From positions 165,333,226 to 165,397,225 of the forward strand of contig OV884011.1 of the NCBI GenBank assembly GCA_930367205.1: DNA of 64,000 nt, given 5' to 3'. Under the pieces are notes generated by a model. That model made no database searches. It worked only from the letters and a program-made list of their open reading frames with translations, and was not told the origin of the DNA. The translations under genes were made by a program, and so were the position numbers. This DNA is from Acanthosoma haemorrhoidale. Lineage: Eukaryota > Arthropoda > Insecta > Hemiptera > Acanthosomatidae. Shown here in pieces: positions 11,807 through 24,244 of the stretch (the first letter of the stretch is position 1; every line of letters starts with the position of its first letter).

Positions 11807-12814
11807 TGTTAATCAATCAAAAATGCTTAGGATATCCTAAAGAAAAATCATTTTACAGCCAATTACAACAAATTCCTTTCTAAGCTAAAATTATTTCTTC
11901 GACTAAATCTGTACCAATTCTACCCTATAAGGACCGCTGAGACACAAAACTACAAGCCCATTCAAAAATACTAAAAGTTCTATAAAAAACTGTTTCTTGA
12001 ACAACGGTTTTAACAGAAAGATAATGATCAGTTAATTTCCCATGTACCAAGTTCACAGTAAGGCGACTTTTTCCATTTTCAAAGGACAAACCCTTCCCCG
12101 CCAAGCTTCTTTGTAGTTGAAGTAGGCTATGCACGAAATTGTCTTTTAATTCATGTGCTGTACATAGAGCCTAAATGCGGATTCACAAAGTCATAGCAGA
12201 ACAAAGAATGGACCCTTGAAAATTGAATCATGCGCTTTATCCACCTGACTATGAATTAGATGAACTAAACAATATGTACAAGAGTCTGAGAGAGCTCCAG
12301 AAGTCCATTGTCCATCAAGTGCATGCATTGTATCACGTTTTCCATGTTGTATTTTATGTTCTCAAATTAACTCAATCATACAATCAAGTGAAATGCCCAT
12401 CAACATCATAAAAGGATTTCTGGCGATCCTAATTCCCAGCCTAACTATCTCACTATTGACTTTATCCATTAAATTATTAATTAGAGCATACATTTTTCAT
12501 AAGATTGTTTCTAAAATCAAAAATAATCTTATCGAAACGTGTCTATAAAAACATGTGAGATTGCTACTGGCCATTTATCTGGTGTTGATCAAACGATCAG
12601 TTGATTCTCCATTTATTTTTTCATTAAGTAATTTTTTTACTAACTAAAGTGTATTTATTTTTAAATTTTATATGCTAGTCAATTTTTTTACTCTTTATTA
12701 AATTATTATAAACAAGTATTCCATATCGTTGATGATAAATTCAATTCAACCATACTAGCAACTGAAATTTACGTTTTTTAAAATAAAAAATAATTTATTT
12801 TTAATTTTAAATCC
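11807..12814. other. Unassigned AT-rich stretch
   Basis: No gene or repeat was recognised. The short frames at 11925-12134 and 12223-12411 have no motif. Confidence 0.4.
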
Positions 12815-13589
12815 TTTATTGTGCTAAAATTACAATCTGCATTATTAGGCAATAAGTAATTAAGATAAATGCTCATTCATACAATATTTACAGACAGCCC
12901 AGAGGCCCCCAGGTCCACATGCGAAAGAGAAAGTGGAGTCTTGAGAAGTCCCCCACGCTCCTTCGTCAGCCGCGTCCACGGATACGAGCCAGTGGAGGCT
13001 GACCAAGAGCGCGAGAGCCACAGACGCTCAGGACATGATTTGAGAAACTTGCCATTGCCAGGACTCCCACTGTCATGCGTTTATAGCAGGTCACGAGACC
13101 ACTGCCGTTTCAGTCTCCGAGGAGTATAGGGATGAGTGGTGCAGTGCTACAGATTAGGGTGGTTGGAAAGGCTACTGTGGAATTTTATAAACTTGGAAGG
13201 GATGAGTTCCAGAATGTAGGGTATATTAAGATCATTATGAAGGGTGTTGTTGCTGACGTAATAAGGGGCATTTACTATTTTTCTCAGGACTTTTGATTGA
13301 AAGGATTGGATACGCTTAATGTTCGACGTTTTTGCTGTCCCCCATAGCTCTATTCCGTATGTCCAGATTAGCTTAGGTATAACTTTGTAGATTAGTAATT
13401 TATCTTCTATTGAGAGATGGGATGTCCTTTGAAGTAGTCTGTACAGTTGTCCAAAGCGTCTGTTTAGTTCTTGTCTTTTTGGTCTTGTATGTGGGTTCCA
13501 GGTCAGTCGTTTGTCGAGATGGAAGCCTAAATACCGTACTGTCTCGGATACAGGGAGAGGAATAGAATTAAAATAAACTAAGGGACAAA
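12815..13589 (-). mobile_element. Family A copy A4 (RT C-terminus plus 3' region)
   Basis: On the minus strand the RT part (13147-13580) reads LGFHLDKRLTWNPHT, the family's thumb motif, through IWTYGIELWGTAK and YYVSNNTLHNDLN to a premature stop. The GC-rich 3' region and terminal hairpin follow, ending near 12815. It is 5'-truncated near 13589 beside a short A-rich patch. The RT catalytic motifs lie upstream and are absent. Confidence 0.88.
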
Positions 13590-15939
13590 AAAAAAGAACC
13601 CAATCAAACCAGTTCAAAAGACGTCTAATACCTTTATTCTATTTCTTAAAACTTTTTTTTTTTTGTAATTCTTCGAATATCGTTATATTTCATCAATCAT
13701 TTCCTGAGGATAACAGCTAATATATCGCTTAATCATTTTTAAAGTTAAGAGAGGACAGACAGACTGTTGGAAGACGATTAAAAGTTCGAAAGTCTCGCCT
13801 CTACCTATAGGGCAGGTAATAAATTTGTCAGAGCATAGCTCAGTTTAGCGCTGTTGTTTATTGTGATGGACATTTGACTAATAGTTGTCAGAGTACATAC
13901 AAAATATCAAATTTAGGGCATGCATACAACACATTAACACCCCAGTACGTGGTGATCTATTTCTGTATGTGTTGGGGCCTAGCCGGTGAGAAGTCTGAGT
14001 GTCTGAGAACAACCCACACTAATCCTGGATTATCCCACACACACACACTCGCGCGTCCTTCTAGTACGCCCTTCCAGGACTCCAGCACTGTAGGTTCTGC
14101 TCCAGAGGGCTAATGCGGTAACTGTCCTGGATAAGCCACTGGAAGTCCGGCTGTTATTGCTGATCGCTGGAGTGAATCGTGGCTGTTTCGCCCGACGAGC
14201 CTTTCTTTTCTGCCGAAGAAATAAAATAGCAAAGCATGAAGTAGCATCTATATTGAAGCGTTATCTACGGGTTAATATTATATATTCGTAACGAGTTAGT
14301 TGAAGCAGTAAAGCCTAACAAAACTGATTAAAATCTTTTAACATCATTTCGGCACAATTGCATGATTTTTAACATAATATATATGGATAAATGATGGATG
14401 TGTCATCAAAACTTATTGCATAAAAAAACTTCATTATACTTGTAATTAAAATTTTATAGGAGAGTGGCAAATTTGTGGTGTGATCATCAAACGCTGTGAT
14501 GACATACACGCATAATCGTTTTATACAGCAGCATGATTTTTTCTTACACCCTCAGACCAGCATGTACAATCAGTGCGAAATAGCCTGACTAAGAGTTTCA
14601 TGTACTATTTAATTAATTATTATTAGTTATATTATAGATATTAAGTAGTAATTAATTAATTACCTCTATACCCATGTTTTATTGTCATAAACTTTTTTTG
14701 TACAATGATGACCGATAAATTTTTTTATCCACTGATCAATAATAAAGACATATTCTTAAGTTCAGTCCAATATCTGAAGTATCAATCCGTAATTTAAACT
14801 TGAACGAATAGATGATAGCAGGACTCCATTATCATATACGGCGCGGCTGGTATACAGTACCCTCAATACAGTAATTCAATGGCTATGAGCTTTAGTTCTA
14901 AAATATAATACTCGTACATGTTGTGTCCTATTTTTTCGCTTTTTTTGCCAATGTATAATATTTTGTAAAATCATGTTTGAGTTGTATAAAATACCTTGTT
15001 TTTTTTTTAAATTACTTTCTTTATCCATCAGGGAAAATGATAATTTTAAATAATAAAAAGCTTCGGAGCTAATAGTCAAGAAACACATGTACAGTACATA
15101 ATCATAATGTGAGTTTAAAATTTCTGGTAGATTAAATCATTCTAGCGCCTTCTATTTTAGAACGAATAACAAGTTTACATTAATTTAAAATGTTTTAGGT
15201 TTTTAGGTAATATGTTTTGCACGAGCTCTGTCCTACTTTAACAGACACTGAGTCTAGCGAACCAGAGAATAATCAGACTACATCAACCCTTCTATTTACG
15301 AATAATTATTTATTAATTACAGCGCAGTTGATGTTCCGAACAAAAACATAACAATACAATGAACAGGTAATCAATTGTCAATATTGCCGTAGGAGGGTGA
15401 AGAAGATGATAATGAAAACATAAGACCATCTCCTTTGTGATTCAAATCTTCCAACATGTACAAGAATCTTCCGAATACCTCACCAGATAGATTAGCCCGA
15501 GTTTTATCACGCGATCAGAGCATTAGGACCTAGCATTCACATGGAATTCACAATGAGGCTGAGGATTATTGCACAGTGAAAGCATCAAAATGGATGTATA
15601 ACGAAGAACGGAAATAGGAACAAGTTATTTTTTATTTCTATTTGAATCGTATCGTGTGATTCATTTATTATTTAATCCATGTACAATGATTGGGAGGTTT
15701 TACCGGATATCTTTCAGTTTCATCCTGTTCTATCGTTCCTATTTTGCAATTCCGTTCACATTTGCTGGTTCCATTGCACAGTTGTAAAACAACAAATAAA
15801 GGAACAAATATTTGGTAAGATTGCAGCCCAGAGGATTTCTTACTTTAAAAAAAAATGCATTACAAATAATAGTGACCTAAAAGTAATTGATGTATTAGGC
15901 AAATTGTAAAATGACAAACGTTTAAATTAAACTGATGTA
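13590..15939. other. Unassigned stretch
   Basis: There is no recognisable gene in about 2.3 kb. A short (CA)n run lies at about 14038-14050 and a GC-richer patch at 13970-14220. The 79-codon frame at 13874-14113 covers that patch but carries no family motif. Confidence 0.4.
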
Positions 15940-16752
15940 TTGGGTTGGCAAGAAAGTGATTTCGGTTTGCACCAGTAGATAGCGTTATGTTTGTTTTCTT
16001 ATTCTTTTGTCAATGCTAATTTTTTTTTCTTTTGATATTTGGTAATCAATACCTTTAGGTTTCTAAAGAAACCAATTCCATGTAATTTTGTTTACAACTG
16101 TTAGTTTACGGTCAGTTTTAACATGGAATGCAAAAATAAGCATTTTCGACACATTTTACTTTTTTATTTTCATAAAGGCAAGTAACTGGCTGAATTGGTT
16201 TAAAACGTTTCCTTCTGGAGATTTATCACTGAAAGTGTTGGTCAACCTTTTGAAGTTGATGATGATATGAAAGCCATAATTAAATCGAATCGTCATATAA
16301 CTGTGAGAAATTGCAAAACAGTTAAATGTATCACACACAAAAATTGAAAATTGAATAAAATGTCTTGGACTTGTTAAGAAGCTCGACAATGCGAGACCTC
16401 ACACATCTTTAGCAACACGAACGAAACTATTAGAGCTTGGTTGGGAAGTGATGTCGCATCCCCCATACAGTCTCGACCTTGCACCATCGGATTATCATTT
16501 ATTTCGAAGTTTACAAAACTTCTTAAATGGTAAAAGTTTCAGTAATAACGATGACCTCAAATCAGACTTAGTTGAGTTTTTTTCTGATAAGGACCAGAAG
16601 TTCTATGAGCGCGGGATCATGAAGTTAGCATAAAGATGGCAAAAGATCATTGAGCAGAATGGAAGATAACTGATTAAAGTTAATTTTCTGTATAGAAAAA
16701 TTGAGTTTTATAACACAATAAAAAACCGAAATGACTTTCTTGCCGACCTCAA
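15940..16752 (+). mobile_element. Mariner element with internal deletion, 813 bp
   Basis: The left end starts TTGGGTTGGCAAGAAAGTGA. The right end is its imperfect inverse (reading inward, TTGAGGTCGGCAAGAAAGTC). TA lies directly outside each end (15938-15939 and 16753-16754), the mariner target duplication. Full-length mariners are about 1.3 kb. About 450 bp is missing from the middle of the transposase gene, so this copy is non-autonomous but has both ends. The ends differ by a few substitutions, which suggests some age. Confidence 0.93.
16123..16669 (+). pseudogene. Mariner transposase (DD34D), internally deleted and shifted
   Basis: This would be the cut-and-paste transposase. The N-terminal part reads from the ATG at 16123 (MECKNKHFRH). 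After small shifts, the helix-turn-helix region TVREIAKQLNVSHTKIEN is readable near 16300-16350. It ends at LGLVKKL and joins directly to DNARPHTSL, the motif with the second catalytic Asp. The first catalytic Asp region between them is gone. Downstream, WEVMSHPPYSLDLAPSDYHL carries the third Asp with the DD34D spacing, and the C-terminus is readable past a stop at about 16631. The join occurs at a shared GAC, so it looks like a microhomology deletion. It cannot be active. Confidence 0.9.
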
Positions 16753-16754
16753 TA

Positions 16755-17149
16755 GAAATCAACTAGAACACAAATTTGTTTTTTTGATTGTAAATAATGA
16801 AATAAATGTTTGAGTTCACAGAGAACGTAAGTTTTTGGCAGTTATCATTGCAGTGACAAGGAGCTGTGAGTGTGCAGCTTCGCAGACACAATTTAATTAT
16901 TTGCTTTAGTGGTTCCTTCCTCCTGGTATGGATATTCAAATAGGTTACCTAGTGTCCCCTCCTTGTTCCTCCAGAGTAGTTCAGTCTTAGAACCTTTTTT
17001 AACTATTTAGCCGGAAGCTGAAAATGCATCTAGTGTGGGTGGTAGACTTTCTTTTTCAATTTGTAAGCACTGAATCGATTCTACTCATTATTTTTTTGTT
17101 TCATTTTGTACCCTCTTTTAGTCTTTTTTGTTAAGAAAATATTTAAGTT
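16755..17149. other. Unassigned stretch
   Basis: Nothing is recognised between the mariner and the dispersed repeat R1. Confidence 0.4.
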
Positions 17150-17745
17150 ATTTCTTGAAAATATTGGGCAAAGTTGCCTTCGGAAATTCCTAATCCTCAA
17201 AAAAATCAGCAATCTTAACTGGTTGGTGATCTTCGGTGACAAGACAGCGTGTATGACTCACCACTGGCCAGCTCTAGGTGACATTCTAATGTTTACCTAC
17301 AAATGAATTCTATAAATGGTTTTAGTGTGATAAAATCCAGAAATATTACCTTGACATACTTGTGATAACACAAAGAGCACGAATAATAGCCCACAGTAAT
17401 TTTTTAGGCCTTCATTAAAATCAGATTTAGTTTTCATGGACCATACCCCGAAAATTTTCACGTGGGGAAGACCAGTGAAAACTTGCCGGCAGAGTTTTAA
17501 GTGACAATAAATTAAATACTTTGATAATTTAAGCAGAATAAATAATATACTTCAATTCCTTAATAATGTATTAGGTTAAAGGTTTTGCTATTTTATTTTA
17601 AGAACCGTGCTGACAAGGAATATAATCCGAGAATCTACTGCCTTTGAAGAAAAACGACATAGGGATAAGATCGCAATCCTATCTGCCAATATAATTCCAT
17701 ATTGCATGTATATCATAGCTTCATGAAGAACATAGTTGCATGTAG
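17150..17745 (+). repeat. Dispersed repeat R1, copy a
   Basis: About 600 bp aligns in direct orientation with 23385-23935. Examples shared nearly unchanged are the blocks at 17585-17630 and 17640-17695. Differences are scattered substitutions and small gaps. No open frame, terminal inverted repeat or A tail is evident, so the repeat class is unknown. Confidence 0.75.
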
Positions 17746-18005
17746 GAGGCGATGTCTAACATATTTGTACCTGAGAACAGATGGAACGCATTCAATAGAA
17801 TATTTATTTTATAATCTAATAAGAACAAATATCGGTAACTATAGTAATGTTAATAATGTACTCTTGTTTTGACAGCAACTATGTTTTCAACTATTAACCA
17901 ATGTGATCACAATATTTACAAGTGGGAAATATATTGCAAGTTGGATCCGTAAACATTGCATTGTCAGAAGTAATCAGTATAATGTACTCTCAATATTATA
18001 ATATA

Positions 18006-18251
18006 TGTCAGCAACAAAACCCTTCATAACGACCTTAATATACCCTACATTCTAGAACTCATCCCTTCCAAGTTTACGAAATTCCACAGTAGCCTTTCCA
18101 ACCACCCTAATCCTGTAGCACAGTCACTGCATTGCGTCACTCATCCCTATAATCCTCCTCGGAGACTGAAACGGCAGTGGCCTCGTGACCTGCTATAATC
18201 AAGTGACAGTGGGAGTCCTGGCAATGGCCAGTTTCTCCAATCATGTCCTGA
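18006..18251 (+). mobile_element. Family A fragment A5
   Basis: It starts within the RT end (the equivalent of YVSNKTLHNDLN) and stops abruptly in the GC-rich 3' region after catgtcctga. The terminal tail is absent, so this piece lost its 3' end after insertion or was made by recombination. Confidence 0.82.
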
Positions 18252-19403
18252 ATGAATATTATAATATAATCAAAATAAATTTATATTCATTATTATAGAG
18301 ATATATTTATTGATTAAAAATTTATCATTTAAACAAACATCTAACGTGTTATTTTTCCGTCTTTATTCATTAAGCCTGTTATGTATAAATAAATTTTCAA
18401 CTAAAACCAACCAATATTTTAATTTTTTTTTTTAATTTAAACAAAGCAATTATTCTGTTTTATCGATACTTGTTTTCTGTTTCTTATTTAAAACTTTCAA
18501 GAGTGTAGAGCTCATATGGATCTTAGGTACCAATTTTAGTAAGTTTAATTTTTAATTTTTTCGCTGTTTATTATATTTTAGATTATTAATTGGTGATATT
18601 TTCGTTTTAATTTGTTTTTGTTCACGTATTTTTCATGATGTATTTATTCTTGCTATAATCCATTGAGCTACAAGTATATCTTATGTCAAATTTTTGTTTC
18701 TTAAGAAGGCTTCCTGTAATCAATTCGAAGGGGGTAACCGGGGGGGGGGTCGACTTCCGACTACACTAAATTTTTTTTTGGGGGGGACGGGTCTGCCTCC
18801 GTAATATTCGGCATACATGAAGCAACAATTTCGCAGAAACTCGATTGTTGTAAAGGTAAATACAGCGGTCATTTATGAGATTGTAAAAAAGTGGCGGTGA
18901 ATGCAAACTGGCTTTATTTAGTTGAAGCTATTTTTAATTAAATCTTGATTGCAATTCCGTTATATATGAGACGAAGTCGCATTAGATTTATTACAAAGCC
19001 AATACTTCAAACGGAATCCGAAAATATACACCGGTTGAGATCTAACAATTCGATACGCTTCGCCATCCAGTAATGAAAAACCTCACCGCTCCAATTTAAT
19101 TAAAACTATGGTTCTAGGATGAACAATATTACGGATCAGTCACCTCGATTTTTTTTTTTATTATATCGTTGTTTATTTAGAGTTTAGTTTCTAGGACTTC
19201 CGAAAAATCCACTAATCAATCTAACAGAAGTGTGCAAATAAAAAGAGGATGTAACAGCCCTGGTTAAATAAATTAAAAAAATAATATTTTTTTAGATCAG
19301 CTTTATATCCTACATAACCAATTGGGAGAGTATTCATAAGATTGATGTATAGTTAGTTGTGTTTTTATAATTTTATATTATATTATTTATATTTATATTT
19401 ATA
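18252..19403. other. Unassigned AT-rich stretch
   Basis: No gene was recognised. G runs lie at 18739-18747 and 18780-18785 in an otherwise AT-rich sequence. Confidence 0.4.
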
Positions 19404-20452
19404 TTATAACTTTATTGTGTAATAATTACAATCTGCCTTTTATAAGGCAATAATAATACAGATAAATGATCTCATTCATACCATATTTACAGTCATCATT
19501 CACTCACTCATTCATACAATAGGACATGATTGGAGAAACTGGCCATTGCCAGGATTCCCACTGTCACGCGATTATAGCAGGTCACGAGGCCACTGCCGTT
19601 TCAGTCTCCGAGGAGGATTATAGGGATGAGTGGCGCAGTGCAAAGACTGTGCTACAGGATTAGGGTGGTTCTCAGGACTTTGGATTGAAAGGATTAGATA
19701 CGCTTGATGTTCGACTTTTTTGCTGTCCCCCATAGCTCTATTCCGTATGTCCAGATTGGTTTAAGTATAACTTTGTAGATTAGTAGTTTATTTTCTATTG
19801 AGAGATGGGATGTCCTTTGAAGTAGTCTGTACAGTTGTCCAAAGCGTCTGTTTAGTTCTTGTCTTTTTAGTCTCGTATGTGGGTTCCAGGTCAGTCGTTT
19901 GTCAAGATGGAAGCCCAAGTACCGTACTGTCTCGGTTACTGGGAGAGGAATAGAATTAAAATAAACTAATGGACAAGTCTTGCGACAAAGGGTGAAGGTA
20001 ATGTGGGAGCATTTTGCTTCATTAACTTTGATCCGCCTTGATACTTTGAAAGGTAGGACTGTAGGATTAGGAAAAGGGTCTGTGGTAAATGTCTTTTGAG
20101 CTTGTAGAGCAAACCTGCGTGCCAAACCCTGTCAAAAGCTTGACCTATATCGAGAAAGGCAGCAGTGCAATACTTTTTGGTTTCAAGGGCTGAGGAGACG
20201 TGATCAACAACGCGAAGGCCTTGTTGAGCAGTGAAATATCGTTGGCGGAAACCAAACTGGTGTGTGGGAAAAAGGTTTTTGGATTCAACAATGGATGGAA
20301 CAATTGGAGCGCGAGAGCCACATACGCTCAGCACATGATTGGAGAAACTGGCTATTGCCAAGACTCCCACTGTCACGCACTTATAAGAGGTCACGAGGCC
20401 ACTGCCGTTTCAGTCTCCAAGGAGGATTATAGGGATGAGTGGTGCAGTGCAT
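19404..20452 (-). mobile_element. Family A mosaic copy A6
   Basis: It consists of five family A blocks in one orientation with sections missing or repeated between them. From left to right: the tail with hairpin (19404-19521), part of the GC-rich 3' region (19522-19667), RT thumb (19668-20038), RT fingers and palm (20039-20307), and a second piece of the 3' region (20308-20452). Compared with A21, about 160 bp, 100 bp and 300 bp are missing at the first three joins. At the fourth join the order jumps back to the 3' region. Confidence 0.85.
19694..20307 (-). pseudogene. Family A RT pieces within A6
   Basis: Two separate RT sections are readable on the minus strand. The upstream one (20040-20300) reads FPTHQFGFRQRYFTAQQG, then motif A as FLDIGQAFDRVWHAGLLYK. 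Here the codon that is a stop in A21 is Lys. The downstream one (19694-20040) starts near the FTLCRK stretch and continues LGFHLDKRLTWNPHT and IWTYGIELWGTAKKS. Motifs B and C (GVPQGS and the FADD motif) lie in the missing piece. A 142-codon open frame (19966-20394) fuses 3'-region sequence to the RT fingers. It is a product of the rearrangement, not a designed protein. Confidence 0.8.
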
Positions 20453-21459
20453 ATAAGTCGATAAAGACAAATTTCTCTGATCAAATCTTGGCTACTTTGT
20501 AATCGGAAGGAACAGCCTACTCCCTGTTCCTGGGCACACAACATTCACAAGTTATACAGTTTTTATTTATTAAATATTTAATCATATTATTGTAGTATCA
20601 TTTTTGAAAAAAAAACCTTTGAAGATGAATTAAATTATTTCGCGTAAACCTACGGATTTAGAATTTTCACTTTATAAAAATTGTATTATTACTTTTTTTA
20701 AAATAAAATCAGCGTGACGAATAAAAGTTGTCTATTGATCTCGTAGCATCAAAATAGTTCAATTTATTTATTAAACCGTATTGGGTGATGACTGTAACAT
20801 TTTGAAACGCGTGGAATAGATAATAAATTTTTCAAAAAATGTAATGAAATCTTCTCGAACTCCAGTAACTTTTACGTAACGTTATTTATTTTGTCCTTGG
20901 CCACGTAAGGAGCCAGAGCTTTAAACCTTTAAGCTTCCGAGAAAGTGAGGCGAGAGAAGTAAGTTTATTATTATGGGGTCGACGTTATTTGAGGTCTAAC
21001 AAGTTTTTCAGTACTTATAAAAACAGTTAAGAATGGCGTTTTTTAAAATGTAACTTCAAAAATTCAGTTAATTTTATGGAAAAACAGAGATACGCAGCCA
21101 AAATACGAGTTATCGAAAGCATATTTCTTCCCACTTAGGCCGAGCAATTACAATATACAAGAGCGCTCCAGCTAGCCCTTAGCAAAAATGTTGTAACAAA
21201 GAGGGTAAACGTAGGGCGCGTGAACTTGAGACGCCCTGTTAGCGAAGTAATTAATTCAATCTTGACGGGGACCCTTTCACGAAGGTAGACTCCATCATAA
21301 TCACGGTAAATTACACGAGCAGAAGGAATATAATTACTGTCATTAAAAATTAGAAAAAAGAAATTGGCAATATTACGTCTTTAACCTAGCCGGGCTTAAT
21401 ATTAAGAATCCGTGTCTTTGAAAATATCAGATAGATAATTGTTTTTTTTTTAAAACAAT
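20453..21459. other. Unassigned stretch
   Basis: No gene or known repeat was recognised. Confidence 0.4.
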
Positions 21460-21497
21460 TTTTATTAAGATAAAATTACAATCTGCCTTTTTATAGA
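21460..21497 (-). mobile_element. Family A terminal scrap A7
   Basis: Only about 38 bp matches: the extreme 3' end of family A (aagataaaattacaatctgcc and neighbours). The sequence then diverges just inside the terminal hairpin. This is either a very short insertion or a remnant. Confidence 0.6.
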
Positions 21498-22999
21498 TAA
21501 TTTTAAATTGTATTTAATAACACTTATCAGCATTACAGATGTCATGTATTTTATGTCACGTACAGATATGTCATGTGTAGGTATTTCATGTATCATTTAA
21601 CGAGTTACCTGTACAGAGTTGCTAACCCAATATGTTATATTATGCGATATCAGTCATAAAAGTGTGATTCAAATCATCACTAAATATGCGGATTTATATC
21701 CTGGCTATAGTGTCATAAGATTAAGTATTTAAAATTTAAATCAGGTTTTCAATCCATTTGAGACGTTAAAGAATGGAACACATAATTTTTGAACCTATCA
21801 ATAGACGCTACTTTTTTTTGGTATTTTATTTATTCACAGTTATTTTTATATTATTTGAGAAGCCATTCTCACTAATTGAATTATTCCAAGTAATATAATG
21901 CAATAATGATGATCAAATTATTTAATTAACTTCTTTTGACAGAATTATGGAAATCCGAGAAAAAAAATTATTATGAATCTACTCATCACAAGCAATTCAT
22001 TTAAGAAAGAACATACTTCGTCCACTCAAACCATTGAGTTTGTTTTTTTTAACATTTGTATATTTCTTTGAGTTTTGAAGTTAAATAATAAAACTTGAGC
22101 ATTGTTATATTATTATATCTCAACCATATTGGGCATCCATCCCAGTTTTTTCCGTATTAAAAACATCGTAATGAATTCAAGAGTGTATGATTTTCATTAA
22201 GAGCCATAATACAATGAACAAATCCATGTTTTAGGGAAATAAGTGAGCAAATATAAAATATATGTTTTTGATAATTATCAACCATTTTTTTGCACTATTT
22301 AGGACCAAATTACTTTAAAATTAAAATTGTTCTCACTTGACTGTAACCTGTAACTGGTATTGCAGTTAATTTGACTAACCCATTTATCCCCTGAAGCCAG
22401 GAATATCATATGATATTAATAAAAAAATAATATTAAATTAGATATACTGAAAGCGCAAACATTCTTTTCTTCTCATTAATTATTTTATTTTTTTTGAGAT
22501 CGTCTCAATATTGAATTTCCGCCCTTAATGGGCTGTATAGCGGATCTTTATTTTTTAAAGGGCTACATTTGTTAAGAGGGCCTTGTCCTTTGGAGGGAAC
22601 GGGGCCTTCCAGAGTCGCCATATGTTTTCTTTTCTTTCTCAACTTTAAATATTGAATGGGCTCAAAAGCAGAGGGGAGGTTATCTCTCTCAAACGGCATG
22701 GGTAAAAGCGTTTTTATTTCCTCTCAAATCTCAGTCCTCACTCCCGCACAGATTATCAACAGAGAGGAAGCCATTTATGCAATAAGTGAAACAGTTTTTA
22801 ACAACCATCAGCACTTTATGGCAATTTGATTTCCTCTTGAGTATAAAAGTATATAAGACCTTCTCTTAAAGCGTTATTCATTCATTAAAATTATGTTATT
22901 GTGTCTGTGTTTTGTCCTCAAATAAAATCTGATTCAAAGTCACATTAAAGGAATAGTAGATTATACAGAGGTGGCCACGGCATCACTTGAGCCTACCTT
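21498..22999. other. Unassigned AT-rich stretch
   Basis: Nothing is recognised. A GC-richer island at 22505-22700 holds a 64-codon frame without a known motif. Confidence 0.4.
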
Positions 23000-23350
23000 T
23001 AGTTAAATTGCGTTACTTTTCCGGAGTATATGTTAGTAGCAGTTATAATGCACTTTGTAGTCATGATAACAATGACAGTATTTGTTACACAGGGATGGAG
23101 ATAAAATGGAGTTGATACTATGTAAGTAGTATTTATTAAATTTTTAATGCTAAATGTAAAATAAAAAAAAATATTACCTAAGGGCAGAAAATTGCGGTAA
23201 AAGAAAAAATACAGTTCAATATGAAAAAAGAACAATCAAATAGATCGGTTATAGAAGGTGATCAAAGGTCGTCACGGTTGGGCAGTGAGATGCAAATATG
23301 ACTAGGAATAATTAAGGATTAATAAATAAGAAAATTCCCTTTTTTGTGAA
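23000..23350 (+). repeat. Direct repeat R2, copy a
   Basis: It aligns with 23985-24225. Shared blocks include gataacaatgaca and tgactaggaata with similar surroundings. The two R2 copies flank R1 copy b. Confidence 0.6.
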
Positions 23351-23384
23351 TATACCACAATGTACCTACGTTTGGACAATCTTT

Positions 23385-23935
23385 GCGTCTGTTCTTTAAA
23401 ATATTGGCCAAAACATCCTTCAGAAATGGTCCTAAATGGTTTATGATCTTCGGTGAAAAGGCAACATGTATAACATATCACTGCTAAGCCCTAGCTGGCA
23501 TTCTAATTTTTACCTACAAATAAATTTTATAAATAGTTTTCGTGTGAAAAATTCAGAAATATTACCTTGACATACTTGCAATAACACAAAGAGCACGAAA
23601 AATAGTCCACAGTAATTTTTTAGGCCATCATTAAAATCAGATTTACTTTTCTTGGACCGTAGCTGGAAATTTTCATGTTGGGCAGACCAATGATACTTGC
23701 CGGCAGCGACAATAAATTAAATACTTTGATAACGTAAGCAGAATAAATAATATATTTCGGTTCCCTAATAATGTATTAGGTGAAAGGTTTTGTTATTTTA
23801 TTTTAAGAACCGTGCTGACAAGAAATATAATATTAAGACACCCGAGAATCTACTGCCTTTGAAGAAAAACGACATAGGGATAAGATCGCAATCCTATCTG
23901 CCAATATAATTGCATGTAAAACATAGTTGCATATA
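23385..23935 (+). repeat. Dispersed repeat R1, copy b
   Basis: It is the second copy of the repeat at 17150-17745, in the same orientation, about 6.2 kb away. It has its own small deletions, for example near 23695. Confidence 0.75.
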
Positions 23936-23984
23936 GAGCATAGTTAAAGTTTTGATTCTTATTGACTTTTTTCTATCAGTAACG

Positions 23985-24225
23985 TTATGCGCTTAAATTG
24001 TACTGATGATAACAATGACATTATCGGTATATGGCATGCGGTGGTTGAGGTAAAACAAGATATATAATGAGAAGGAACAGATAATAAGGAACAATTAAAT
24101 AACTCCATGATAAAATCTCACCAAAGGTTGTCATAGTTGCGCAATGATATGCGAATTTGACTAGGAATAAAGGTTAAGGATTATTAAACAAGAAAATGTA
24201 TGGGAAAATCCCATTTTTCATTAGC
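23985..24225 (+). repeat. Direct repeat R2, copy b
   Basis: It is a diverged direct copy of R2a. R2a, R1b and R2b lie in that order, so R1b may have inserted into, or been duplicated with, an R2 unit. Confidence 0.55.
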
Positions 24226-24244
24226 GTGAAGTCCTCTCACGTCT

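Noticed and set aside
20039..20040. Missing sections of A6 as spliced introns
   Set aside because: The missing parts lack GT and AG at their edges and differ from join to join. One join goes backward, which splicing cannot do.
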